This document shows, piece by piece, positions 16,823 through 25,133 of a stretch of DNA of 31,698 bases. The notes under the pieces were generated by a model. The model made no database searches, was not told the DNA's origin, and saw nothing but the letters and a program-made list of their open reading frames with translations. Made by a program: the position numbers and the translations under genes. This DNA comes from an uncultured Erysipelotrichaceae bacterium (lineage in GTDB: Bacteria; Bacillota_I; Bacilli_A; Erysipelotrichales; Erysipelotrichaceae). Location of the stretch: NCBI GenBank assembly GCA_902782955.1, contig CACZPD010000192.1:1-31698 (forward strand). Reading direction: 5' to 3'. Positions within the stretch are counted from its first letter, which is position 1. Each line of letters begins with the position of its first letter.

Positions 16823-18852
16823 TCTTCATTATCATTTCCAGAGTCAGAATTGCCGGCACCATTAAGAATAAATTCATTCCCGGTAAAAGACATATTGTCA
16901 TAATCCCATGCCTGCCCGTAATACTCGATTTCTTTCATGTGCGAAGTATTGGTAAACGGGAAGAAGGAGAGGAATCTGCGCGTTCTGGTATCGCCTTCTT
17001 TATAATCCGTGATCTGTTCCGAGGTAGCCCCGTTCAGCAGCCGCTGGTAGATATCCTGTAGATCATCGTAGGAAAGCGGTGCGTTGTTTACTGTTAGCGA
17101 AGTGTGGCGTTCGTTTTTCGCTTTAACCATCAGAAGCGGATTATGCCGGTTCGTACCATTCTGCTTCTCTTTCCAGTAACCGTGGTCTGCCAGGATGACG
17201 ATGGTGGAATTGTCATAGACGCCGGCTTTTTTCAGTTTGTCCAGATAATTCGACATGATCGTCAGTGCGGCACCGACCTTGTCTTCGTATGTTCCTTTTT
17301 CCTCATCTATGGGATTCAGATTTCTGTCCATATCGAAGGGGACATGTCCTCCTTTGATATGAATGAGTTTAAACATTTTCTGTTTGGTGGTTTCTATTTC
17401 GGATTTATCCATCCATCCGATGAATTTTGGATTCTGGTAACTGTACTTGGTAACACCGTCGGGCAGGTACTGCGTATCCGCAAAGTCTCCGACATCCATA
17501 GCAGCATATTTTTTCACAAAGTACGGCAGGTATTTGAACAACGTCAGTTTCAGTTCCAGTTTGAGGAATCTGGAACGGGAACCGATCTTTTTATCGGTTT
17601 TTACGATATTTTCGAAGCGGAACAGGTTTTCACTGTTGTCAACGATATAAGTTGAATATCCGGTAATAGCGTAATCTCTTTTCTGCAGTGTATCCAGTAA
17701 TTGTGATCTACCCATTGCGGCTGTCTGGAAATCCTCGAATTCTTCCTTATTTTCATACCACTGACCGTTCAGGATAAACGGAATAGATCTGGAAGTATAC
17801 GGATAAGCGGCTATGGTATCCGGATAAACCGTAAAGTCGGAGAATGCTTTTTGATAAGAAGAATATTTCTCCAGCAGGGACATGGATACCTGTGCATCCA
17901 TGGCATCCGGTATGAAGATGATGAAGTTCTCGTCTTCCGACATGGTAAACAGTTCATTCGTACTGATGATATGCGGCTGCGGCTTGGAAGCGAGACCGTC
18001 CGTTTTAACTGTGACAGAGATCAGCGATACCAGCAGCATTGCTGTAATGACAGCGCTGATGAATGAAGAGATCTTATAGAAGCGTTTGATCTTCAGGAAC
18101 CGGATCGTCAGGATCACAGCCACGAAGACAGCCAGCCAGACACCGGCGGATATCAGCATATCCTTTCTGTAAAGACTCCAGTCAATGGTCGTGCCGTCCA
18201 TCGGGGGCATGTTCGCGACCAGGTAGTTTCCCTGGATATACAATGCGAGGAATAACGAGAACCCCGCCGCGAGAAGTGTATCGTAGAAATGGCTGTACAG
18301 CAGATAGGCAAATAACAGGATAATGACACATCCGCCGAAGATCACCGCAAACATCAGAAGCAGCTGCGGGATCATGACGCCGAAGTCAAACCAGAATTCC
18401 GGTTTGTTGTTCATGTAGATCTCCAGCGGGGCATACAGCGCCAGCATGAACGCGAATGCGCCTGAAACGATAACTCCCGGAATCATCGCATGGATGAAAT
18501 CATGCCATCTGTCTTTGAAAGTCCGCTTTTCCTTTTTGGCGGGGCTCTTCGGCTCTGCCTGGATCTGTACGAGATCCGGGGTGACCACTTCGTTGTTTTC
18601 CGGATCCGTGAAGGTCAGATCGTCGCTTTCAAATTCCTTATATTTATTTGTATCTGAATGCAGGATCTTCTTGCGGAATTTCCGCCAGGCGAATCCGGCG
18701 ACTGTGCCGAGCGCGATCGCGGCGCCGGCAACAGCCTGGATGGCGTAAGTCATAACGCTCGGGTCCAGATACGCGTGAACGGGAATCGTGAAGAACAGTA
18801 AAAAGAAGAAAACAAAATAGCAGGTCTTCAGGGTGTAAATCATTTTTCGCAT
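16819..18852 (-). CDS. LtaS/EptA-like membrane phosphotransferase, paralogue 4
   Basis: 677 aa. AAGGA lies eight bases before the ATG at 18852. A signal-like N-terminus ends VHA, followed by AYLDPSVMTYAIQA, a membrane helix, a basic linker with SPAKKEKRTFKDR, five helices and the outside catalytic domain. Motifs are FIPDAMD, YTSRSIP (predicted nucleophile Thr353), HIKGGHVP (His503) and LADHGYW. The tail ends in an acidic NSDSGNDNEE. It begins 31 bases after the threonine aldolase gene on the same strand and faces the teichoic operon across the IS. Its likely role matches the other paralogues; it is closest in overall form to paralogue 3. Confidence 0.85.
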   Translation of the reverse strand: MRKMIYTLKTCYFVFFFLLFFTIPVHAYLDPSVMTYAIQAVAGAAIALGTVAGFAWRKFRKKILHSDTNKYKEFESDDLTFTDPENNEVVTPDLVQIQAEPKSPAKKEKRTFKDRWHDFIHAMIPGVIVSGAFAFMLALYAPLEIYMNNKPEFWFDFGVMIPQLLLMFAVIFGGCVIILLFAYLLYSHFYDTLLAAGFSLFLALYIQGNYLVANMPPMDGTTIDWSLYRKDMLISAGVWLAVFVAVILTIRFLKIKRFYKISSFISAVITAMLLVSLISVTVKTDGLASKPQPHIISTNELFTMSEDENFIIFIPDAMDAQVSMSLLEKYSSYQKAFSDFTVYPDTIAAYPYTSRSIPFILNGQWYENKEEFEDFQTAAMGRSQLLDTLQKRDYAITGYSTYIVDNSENLFRFENIVKTDKKIGSRSRFLKLELKLTLFKYLPYFVKKYAAMDVGDFADTQYLPDGVTKYSYQNPKFIGWMDKSEIETTKQKMFKLIHIKGGHVPFDMDRNLNPIDEEKGTYEDKVGAALTIMSNYLDKLKKAGVYDNSTIVILADHGYWKEKQNGTNRHNPLLMVKAKNERHTSLTVNNAPLSYDDLQDIYQRLLNGATSEQITDYKEGDTRTRRFLSFFPFTNTSHMKEIEYYGQAWDYDNMSFTGNEFILNGAGNSDSGNDNEE

Positions 18853-18883
18853 ATTTCGTTTCCTTCTTTCTTATATATGAATT

Positions 18884-19909
18884 TTACAGATTTTGAATCA
18901 GTGCTTCAACGTTTTCTTTTGGTGTCATGAAGCTCGTCACAAAGCGGACAGCGGTGTGCGCGTCATCTGTTCTGCCCCATGTATGGAAGCTGAACTGTTT
19001 CCGCAGTTCTTCGATCTTCTCATTGGGAAGGATCGGGAAGAGCTGGTTGGTCTGCGGCGCGTAGAAGAATTCATAATTCTTTTCCTTCAGGGCGTCCGTA
19101 AGCAGCTCCGCCATTTCCATTGCGTGTTTCGATATTTCAAAGTAACGGTTGTCCGTAAACAGTTCCTCAAACTGGATGCCGAGCATTCTTCCTTTTGCAA
19201 GCATGCCGCCTCTCTGTTTGATATGATAGCGGAAATCCTTTTTCAGCTTGTCATTCACAAATACGACAGCTTCCCCGAATAACGCGCCGACTTTTGTGCC
19301 GCCGATATAGAAGACATCGGTATATCTGGCGAAATCCTCCAGCGTCAGGTCATTCTGCTTTGACACGAGGCCGTATCCCATTCTGGCGCCGTCAACGAAC
19401 AGGGGAATATCATACTTACTGCATGTTTCATAAAGATCGATGAGCTGCTGTTTTGTATAAAGCGTGCCGTTTTCCGTCGGGAAGGAAATATAGACCATGC
19501 CCGGCTGGACGATATGTTCAAAGGATTCGTCATTGATATGATCCAGGACGGCCTTTTCGACCTGTGCGGCTGTAATGGTTCCGTCTGCGGAAGGGAGGGC
19601 GAGACATTTATGCCCGGTCGCTTCCACGGCACCGGTTTCATGTACGTTGATATGTCCGGTCGCGGCGCATAATACGCCCTGGTGCGGTTTGAGGATCGAT
19701 GCGATTACCGTCATGTTCGCCTGGGTGCCGCCGGTCAGGAAATGAACGTCGATATTCTGGTTTCCACAGGCATCTTTGATCAGCTGACGGGCATGGCCGC
19801 AATGGACGTCCTCCCCGTAGCCCGGTGTCTGTTCGGAATTGGTGCGGCTAAGTGCTTCAAGGATCTCCGGAATGCATCCTTCCATGTAGTCACTGTCAAA
19901 ACGAATCAT
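18884..19909 (-). CDS. ltaE: Low-specificity threonine aldolase (PLP enzyme)
   Basis: 341 aa from the ATG at 19909. This start is chosen because AAGG lies about six bases upstream and MIRFDSDYMEG is the normal family beginning; a longer frame runs upstream without support. GGTQAN (60-65), DGARMG (173-178) and GGTK with Lys206 (Schiff-base lysine for pyridoxal phosphate) fit the fold-type I threonine aldolase/beta-eliminating lyase family. The reaction is threonine to glycine plus acetaldehyde in the cytoplasm. It is divergent from the tsaC-like gene over 39 bases, and glyA lies one gene further on, so two glycine-forming enzymes share the locus. Confidence 0.9.
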   Translation of the reverse strand: MIRFDSDYMEGCIPEILEALSRTNSEQTPGYGEDVHCGHARQLIKDACGNQNIDVHFLTGGTQANMTVIASILKPHQGVLCAATGHINVHETGAVEATGHKCLALPSADGTITAAQVEKAVLDHINDESFEHIVQPGMVYISFPTENGTLYTKQQLIDLYETCSKYDIPLFVDGARMGYGLVSKQNDLTLEDFARYTDVFYIGGTKVGALFGEAVVFVNDKLKKDFRYHIKQRGGMLAKGRMLGIQFEELFTDNRYFEISKHAMEMAELLTDALKEKNYEFFYAPQTNQLFPILPNEKIEELRKQFSFHTWGRTDDAHTAVRFVTSFMTPKENVEALIQNL

Positions 19910-19910
19910 A

Positions 19911-19940
19911 TTGGTACCTTCTTTCATCGTGTTATATAAT
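19911..19940 (+). promoter_or_regulatory. Promoter for the tsaC-like gene, predicting a leaderless mRNA
   Basis: TTGGTA (19911-19916), 18-bp spacer, perfect TATAAT (19935-19940). The start site would fall at about 19947, two bases before the ATG at 19949, and no Shine-Dalgarno is present. Confidence 0.6.
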
Positions 19941-19944
19941 ACCA
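19936..19944 (-). promoter_or_regulatory. Extended -10 promoter for threonine aldolase, overlapping the opposite -10
   Basis: On the reverse strand TG-G-TATTAT reads 19944 to 19936, sharing five of its six -10 bases with the forward TATAAT. Start expected near 19929, giving a ~20-base leader with AAGG. Confidence 0.55.
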
Positions 19945-19948
19945 TCAT

Positions 19949-20587
19949 ATGAGAAGATATACCGAAAAAGAACTGCCGGAACTGGCGGAAATCCTGAAAC
20001 ATGACGGGGTGATCGCGGTTCCGACCGATACGGTCTACGGGCTGTGCGCGCAGATCCGGACACCGGAAGCGCAGGAAAACCTCAGGAAGGCAAAGAACCG
20101 TCCGGCGGAGAAAGCGTTCCCGATCATGTGTAAGGATAAGGCACAGATGAAAGAGATCGCCGAAATGAACGAAACGGCTGAAGCCGTCATCGATGCCTTC
20201 ATGCCTGGTCCGCTGACTATTATATTAAATAAGAAGGAAGATCTTCCGGATTATATTAATGAAGGAATGAAAACCGTTGCCCTGCGCATGGCGGTAAGCC
20301 CCGCGCTGGAAGAGCTGATCCGGCTGACCGGATGCCCGCTGTTTATGACCAGCGCCAACCAGTCGGGCGAAAAAACAGCAGGGACTATAGAAGAAATCGA
20401 ACAGGCCTGTCCGCTTCTGGACGGTATCCTGGAAGGGGAAACGAAATATGGTCATGCAAGTACGATTATTGACTGTACAGGTGAAATTCGAATATTAAGG
20501 GATGGACCTTTGACAAAAGATGATATAATACCCATCGTGCAGGGAGGAGAAAAGCATGTTAGATATAGAATTACAGGCAATGATTGA
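19949..20587 (+). CDS. tsaC: L-threonylcarbamoyladenylate synthase (TsaC/Sua5/YrdC domain)
   Basis: 212 aa, the length of a YrdC-only protein. PTDTVYGLC (about residues 26-34), [10 protein letters not shown] and the later SANQSGE are the family's nucleotide and threonine-binding motifs. It makes threonylcarbamoyl-AMP from threonine, bicarbonate and ATP for the t6A37 tRNA modification. Only 14 residues precede the first core strand, which supports the 19949 start although there is no ribosome binding site. It overlaps glyA by 32 bases. Confidence in function is high; the leaderless start is inference. Confidence 0.93.
   Translation: MRRYTEKELPELAEILKHDGVIAVPTDTVYGLCAQIRTPEAQENLRKAKNRPAEKAFPIMCKDKAQMKEIAEMNETAEAVIDAFMPGPLTIILNKKEDLPDYINEGMKTVALRMAVSPALEELIRLTGCPLFMTSANQSGEKTAGTIEEIEQACPLLDGILEGETKYGHASTIIDCTGEIRILRDGPLTKDDIIPIVQGGEKHVRYRITGND
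20521..20529 (+). promoter_or_regulatory. Extended -10 promoter for glyA inside the tsaC-like gene
   Basis: TG-A-TATAAT at 20521-20529, a perfect extended -10, 27 bases before the glyA ATG. It gives glyA its own transcript. Confidence 0.6.
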
Positions 20588-21773
20588 AAAAGAAAGACTG
20601 CGCCAGAAAAACAACATCGAGCTGATCGCGTCCGAAAACTTCTGTTCAAAGGAAGTACGCGAGATGGCAGGTTCCATTCTTACCAATAAATATGCGGAAG
20701 GTTATCCCGGTCACCGTTATTACGGCGGCTGTGTCAATATAGATGAAGTAGAAGATCTTGCCAGAAGAAGGGCATGTGAGCTGTTCGGGGCAGATCACGC
20801 CAATGTGCAGCCGCACAGCGGCTCCCAGGCAAACATGGGTGTTTATATGTCAGTCCTGACACCGGGCGACAAAGTGCTCGGTATGGATCTTGCGGCCGGC
20901 GGACATCTGACGCATGGCGCAAAAGTATCATTCAGCGGCAAACTCTATGATTTCTACAGTTACAACGTCAACCCGGAAACGGAAATGCTCGACTATGACG
21001 CGATCCGTTCCTACGCGATGGAGATCCGTCCGAAGCTGATCGTCTGCGGTGCGAGTGCGTATGCGCGCGCGATCGATTTCAAGGAATTCCGCAGGATCGC
21101 GGATGATTCCGGTGCGATGCTGATGGTCGATATGGCACACATTGCCGGACTTGTCGCAACAGGCTATCATATGAACCCGGTTCCGTATGCGGAATTTGTA
21201 ACAACGACAACACATAAGACACTGCGCGGTCCGCGCGGAGGCATGATCCTGTGCCGTGAGGAATTCGCGAAGAAAGTCGACAAGGCGATCTTCCCGGGTA
21301 TCCAGGGCGGTCCGTTATGCCATATCGTCGCGTCAAAAGCACAGTGCTTCTACGAGGCACAGCAGCCTGAATATAAAACATATGTCAAACAGCTGGTTGA
21401 CAACTGCCAGGAACTCGCTTCCGTACTGGAAAGCGAAGGATTCCGTCTGGTTTCCGGCGGAACAGACAACCATCTGATCCTGGTGGATACGATGTCCCTC
21501 GGCATCACCGGAAGAGAAGCAGAGGAAGCACTGGACGAAGTGAATATCACCTGCAATAAAAACTCCATTCCGTATGACAAGCAGAAACCGAATACAACAT
21601 CAGGCGTCCGTCTCGGCACTGCGGCTATGACCACAAAGGGATTCACAGAGAAGGAATTCCGCCAGGTCGGTCTCTGGATCGCAGAAGTCCTGAAGAACAA
21701 GGACAGCGAAGAAGTCAAGGCAAGGATCAAAAACGAAGTTGTCGCACTGACAGATCAGTTTCCATTTGAATAA
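20556..21773 (+). CDS. glyA: Serine hydroxymethyltransferase
   Basis: 405 aa, near the family norm. GGAGG (20543-20547) sits eight bases before the ATG. Conserved features are ASENF (25-29), YPGHRYYGG (50-58), DMAHIAGL (192-199) and [13 protein letters not shown] with Lys221 as the pyridoxal-phosphate lysine. It converts serine plus tetrahydrofolate to glycine plus methylene-tetrahydrofolate. In many Firmicutes glyA lies between a sua5-type gene and upp; here the sua5-type gene is adjacent and upp is almost 10 kb away with other genes between. Confidence 0.97.
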   Translation: MLDIELQAMIEKERLRQKNNIELIASENFCSKEVREMAGSILTNKYAEGYPGHRYYGGCVNIDEVEDLARRRACELFGADHANVQPHSGSQANMGVYMSVLTPGDKVLGMDLAAGGHLTHGAKVSFSGKLYDFYSYNVNPETEMLDYDAIRSYAMEIRPKLIVCGASAYARAIDFKEFRRIADDSGAMLMVDMAHIAGLVATGYHMNPVPYAEFVTTTTHKTLRGPRGGMILCREEFAKKVDKAIFPGIQGGPLCHIVASKAQCFYEAQQPEYKTYVKQLVDNCQELASVLESEGFRLVSGGTDNHLILVDTMSLGITGREAEEALDEVNITCNKNSIPYDKQKPNTTSGVRLGTAAMTTKGFTEKEFRQVGLWIAEVLKNKDSEEVKARIKNEVVALTDQFPFE

Positions 21774-21781
21774 GAAGTAAT

Positions 21782-21801
21782 AGTCTTCGCTTGCGAAGGC
21801 T
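21782..21801 (+). terminator. Possible attenuating hairpin after glyA
   Basis: An 8-bp stem with one G-T pair (21782-21789 with 21794-21801) and a 4-base loop. Only a short ATTTC follows, so at best a weak terminator. Confidence 0.35.
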
Positions 21802-21823
21802 ATTTCAGAAAGAAGGGACAGAT

Positions 21824-23053
21824 ATGAAACAAGTATTCTATCCGGCAGATATCCTTCTGCCCAAAAAAGATATCGATTATACAAAATGGGCTGTGATCGC
21901 ATGTGATCAGTTTACTTCCGAGCCGGAATACTGGCAGGCGGTAAAACAATATGTGGATGAAGCACCTTCCACCCTGGATCTGATCTTTCCGGAAGCGGAT
22001 CTGCAGGATGAGAACGTTCACCGCATCGACTGGATCCATCACTGCATGAACAGCTACCTGATCCGTGATCTTTTTGATGAATACCGGAAGTCCTATGTCT
22101 ATGTGGAAAGAACACTGGCAGACGGTTCGCTCCGCTGCGGCATCGTCGGGATGGTGGATCTGGAGGAATATGATTATTCCGGACATTCCGTCACGGCGAT
22201 CCGGGCAACGGAAGAAACCGTAATGGAGCGGATCCCGCCCCGTACGGCAGTCAGGAAAAACGCATCTTTGGATGTTTCGCATATTATCCTGCTCTGCGAA
22301 GACGAGAAGAAAGAACTGATCGAAGGTGTTTCAAAGATCAAGGAAGAATTGCCGCTTCTGTATGATCTCGACCTGATGGAAGAGGGCGGCCATATTGAAG
22401 GCCGGCTTCTGGAAAAGGAAGCTGTAAAATCCTTCAACCGGGCACTGCGCAGTTATATCCGCGGACAGGAGGAAAAATACGGATCAGATCCGGTCTGTTT
22501 CCTGCTTGGGGACGGCAATCACTCCCTCGCGTGCGCGAAAGACTGTTATGAAGAATGGAAGAGCAGTCATCCGCATACAGATACCATGAATCTGCCGATC
22601 CGCTATGCGCTGGTGGAGCTCAATAATATCTATTCCTATGAACAGGAATTCGAGCCAATCCACCGTCTGGTGCGCAATGTAGATACGGAAAAGCTCCTGA
22701 AAGAGCTGGACTGCGGAAGAAACGACGGCCTGCCGGTAAAATGGTATACGAAAGATGCGGAAGGGACCGTTTATCTGGACAACAGCTACGGGGGCATCGC
22801 CCTGGGTATCCTGCAGCCGATGCTGGATGCATACATTGAAGAAAACGGCGGCGAGATTGATTACATTCACGGGCTTGAGTCCCTGAAAAAGACATCGCGC
22901 GAAGAAAATACCGTCGGGTTTGAACTGACCGCGATCGGGAAGGACACGTTCTTTGAGAACGTCACCCGCTACGGTGTCTATCCGAGAAAGACATTCTCGA
23001 TCGGTGAGGCAAGAGAAAAACGATATTACATGGAATGCAGGAATATCATCTGA
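21824..23053 (+). CDS. DUF1015-family protein
   Basis: 409 aa from the ATG at 21824, preceded by AAGAAGGGA; an in-frame TTG upstream has no such site. The N-terminus (FYPADILLPKK...WAVIACDQFTSEPEYW) and the central LLGDGNHSLA motif are those of the DUF1015 family, widespread in anaerobic Firmicutes and without a proven reaction. No signal peptide or membrane helix is seen, so it is likely cytoplasmic. Members often sit beside serine/glycine genes, and here it follows glyA; a link to that metabolism is inference only. Confidence 0.8.
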   Translation: MKQVFYPADILLPKKDIDYTKWAVIACDQFTSEPEYWQAVKQYVDEAPSTLDLIFPEADLQDENVHRIDWIHHCMNSYLIRDLFDEYRKSYVYVERTLADGSLRCGIVGMVDLEEYDYSGHSVTAIRATEETVMERIPPRTAVRKNASLDVSHIILLCEDEKKELIEGVSKIKEELPLLYDLDLMEEGGHIEGRLLEKEAVKSFNRALRSYIRGQEEKYGSDPVCFLLGDGNHSLACAKDCYEEWKSSHPHTDTMNLPIRYALVELNNIYSYEQEFEPIHRLVRNVDTEKLLKELDCGRNDGLPVKWYTKDAEGTVYLDNSYGGIALGILQPMLDAYIEENGGEIDYIHGLESLKKTSREENTVGFELTAIGKDTFFENVTRYGVYPRKTFSIGEAREKRYYMECRNII

Positions 23054-23072
23054 TTTAAGCACTGCAGGAATC

Positions 23073-23081
23073 TGATAGAAT
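23073..23081 (+). promoter_or_regulatory. Extended -10 promoter for the phosphonate operon
   Basis: TG-A-TAGAAT at 23073-23081, 26 bases before the pepM-fusion ATG. GAGG in the leader is the only ribosome-binding candidate, about ten bases from the start. Confidence 0.5.
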
Positions 23082-23107
23082 AGTATCTGAATAGAGGTAT
23101 ACAACAT

Positions 23108-25129
23108 ATGAAAGCATTAATACTGAACAGCGGAATGGGAACCAGGATGGGTGTGCTGACAAGCGAACACCCGAAGTGCATGACCGAGATCCTGGGCGGA
23201 AGGGAAACGATCCTGAGCAGACAGCTGAACCAGCTGGTACACGAAGGGATCACGGAAGTCGTCATGACGACCGGCGCGTTCTCCGACATTCTTGAGAAAT
23301 ACTGCCGCAGTCTGGACCTGCCCCTGCATATCGATTTCATCAAAAATGAAAAATACGCGGAGACAAACTATATTTATTCCATCTACTGCGCGAAGGAGTA
23401 TCTGAAAGATGAAGATATCGTTTTGATGCACGGGGACCTGGTTTTTGAGAACACAGTCCTGCATGATGTCCTGACACAGGAAAACAGCGTCATGACCATC
23501 AGCACGACGACTGCGCTGCCGCAGAAAGACTTCAAGGCAGTGATCGATCCTGATCTTAAGATTTCAAAAGTCGGCATCGAATTCTTTGACAACGCCGCAG
23601 CTGCGCAGCCTTTATATAAGATCAATAAAAAAGACTGGAATATCTGGCTCGACAGCATCGTCCGTTTCTGTGAAGAAGGAACGGTAAAGGTATATGCGGA
23701 AAATGCGTTCAACACAGTTTCCGATACATGCAATATCTACGGCTTTGATGTCAAGGACCGTCTCTGCAGCGAGATCGACAGCCCGGAAGATCTGGAAACA
23801 GTCGGGAAGCGTGTTGAAGACGTTGAAAACAGGATCGTCTATATGTGCTTCTCAACGGATATCCTGCACAGCGGGCATATCGCGATCATCCGGAAAGCCG
23901 CAAGACTGGGCAAGCTGATGATCGGCGTGCTGAGCGATGAAGCAGTCTCCTCCTATAAGAGATTCCCGCTCCTGCCGGCAGAAGAAAGAAAAGCCATGCT
24001 GGAAAACGTGCAGGGCGTATATAAAGTCGTTGAACAGAAAACACTGAGCTATAAGGAAAACCTGGAAAAATACAAACCGGATTTTGTCGTCCACGGGGAT
24101 GACTGGGTCGAAGGTCTGCAGAAACCGATCCGTGAAGAAGTCATTGAACTTCTGAAGGAATACGGCGGAAAGCTGATCGAATATCCTTACAGCTCCGATG
24201 AAAAATACAAGGAACTTGAAAAAAGAACACGGGCGGAACTTTCCACACCGGACAACCGCAGGGCAAGGCTGAAAAAGCTGATCGCCATGAAAGGCTGTGT
24301 AACGGCAATGGAAGCGCACGACGGACTGACAGGTCTGATCGTCGAGAATTCCGTCGTAAACAACAAGGAAGGCGGAACGCATCAGTTTGACGCGATGTGG
24401 GTATCTTCCCTGTGCGATTCCACCGCAAAGGGAAAACCGGATATCGAGCTCGTCGATATGACATCCAGATTCCGCACGATCGATGACATCATGGAAGTCA
24501 CGACAAAACCGATCATCTTCGACGGCGATACCGGCGGACTGACGGAGCATTTCGTTTATACTGTCCGTTCCCTGGAAAGAATGGGCGTTTCGATGGTCAT
24601 CATCGAAGACAAGACAGGCCTGAAGAAAAACAGCCTGTTCGGCACGGAAGTCAAACAGACACAGGACAGCATCGAGAATTTCTCGGCCAAGATCAGCGCC
24701 GGCAAGAACGCGCAGAAGACGAAGGATTTCATGATCTGCGCAAGAATCGAAAGCCTCATCCTGGAAGCGGGAATGGAAGACGCGCTGAAGCGTGCTTTCG
24801 CGTTTACGGAAGCAGGCGCGGATGCCATCATGATCCACAGCCGGAAAAAAGACCCGGCAGAGATCTTTGAATTTGTCGAAAAATTCAGGGCACAGGATAA
24901 GATGACGCCGATCGTCGTTGTGCCGACCAGCTTCAATACCGTAACGGAAGAGGAATTCCGTGAAAGAGGCGTCAATGTAGTCATTTACGCAAACCAGCTG
25001 ATGCGGGCCAGTGTGCCGGCAATGCAGAAAACGGCAAATATGATCCTGGAAAACCACAGGGCAAAAGAAGCAGATGATCTCTGCATGCCGTTCAAGGATA
25101 TTATCCGACTGATACCGGAAGAGGATTAA
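23108..25129 (+). CDS. pepM: Trifunctional nucleotidyltransferase - cytidylyltransferase - phosphoenolpyruvate mutase
   Basis: 673 aa, three domains. Residues 1-~230 are a LicC/PntC-like nucleotidyltransferase: LNSGMGTRM with PK at 22-23, YAETNYIYSIY, LMHGDLVF and EIDSPEDL. Residues ~240-385 are a TagD-like cytidylyltransferase with HSGH (254-257) and VVHGDDW; the RTxGISTT loop is degenerate (RTRAELST). Residues ~390-673 are PEP mutase with the diagnostic EDK-x5-NS signature (Glu500-Lys502, Asn508-Ser509). PEP mutase forms phosphonopyruvate, the entry to nearly all natural phosphonates. Domains 2 and 3 have the layout of Fom1, whose first domain makes CMP-HEP. The extra first domain resembles enzymes that activate phosphocholine or 2-aminoethylphosphonate. 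First gene of a tight four-gene operon. The domain calls are firm; which domain activates what is inferred. Confidence 0.93.
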   Translation: MKALILNSGMGTRMGVLTSEHPKCMTEILGGRETILSRQLNQLVHEGITEVVMTTGAFSDILEKYCRSLDLPLHIDFIKNEKYAETNYIYSIYCAKEYLKDEDIVLMHGDLVFENTVLHDVLTQENSVMTISTTTALPQKDFKAVIDPDLKISKVGIEFFDNAAAAQPLYKINKKDWNIWLDSIVRFCEEGTVKVYAENAFNTVSDTCNIYGFDVKDRLCSEIDSPEDLETVGKRVEDVENRIVYMCFSTDILHSGHIAIIRKAARLGKLMIGVLSDEAVSSYKRFPLLPAEERKAMLENVQGVYKVVEQKTLSYKENLEKYKPDFVVHGDDWVEGLQKPIREEVIELLKEYGGKLIEYPYSSDEKYKELEKRTRAELSTPDNRRARLKKLIAMKGCVTAMEAHDGLTGLIVENSVVNNKEGGTHQFDAMWVSSLCDSTAKGKPDIELVDMTSRFRTIDDIMEVTTKPIIFDGDTGGLTEHFVYTVRSLERMGVSMVIIEDKTGLKKNSLFGTEVKQTQDSIENFSAKISAGKNAQKTKDFMICARIESLILEAGMEDALKRAFAFTEAGADAIMIHSRKKDPAEIFEFVEKFRAQDKMTPIVVVPTSFNTVTEEEFRERGVNVVIYANQLMRASVPAMQKTANMILENHRAKEADDLCMPFKDIIRLIPEED

Positions 25130-25133
25130 AACT

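Noticed and set aside
20510..20515. Perfect TTGACA as a -35 for glyA
   Set aside because: It is only 8 bases from the TATAAT, too close for a -35; the extended -10 explains the promoter better.
23852..25057. 401-codon open frame on the reverse strand
   Set aside because: It lies wholly within the pepM fusion, has no recognisable domain, and its length follows from codon bias on the other strand.
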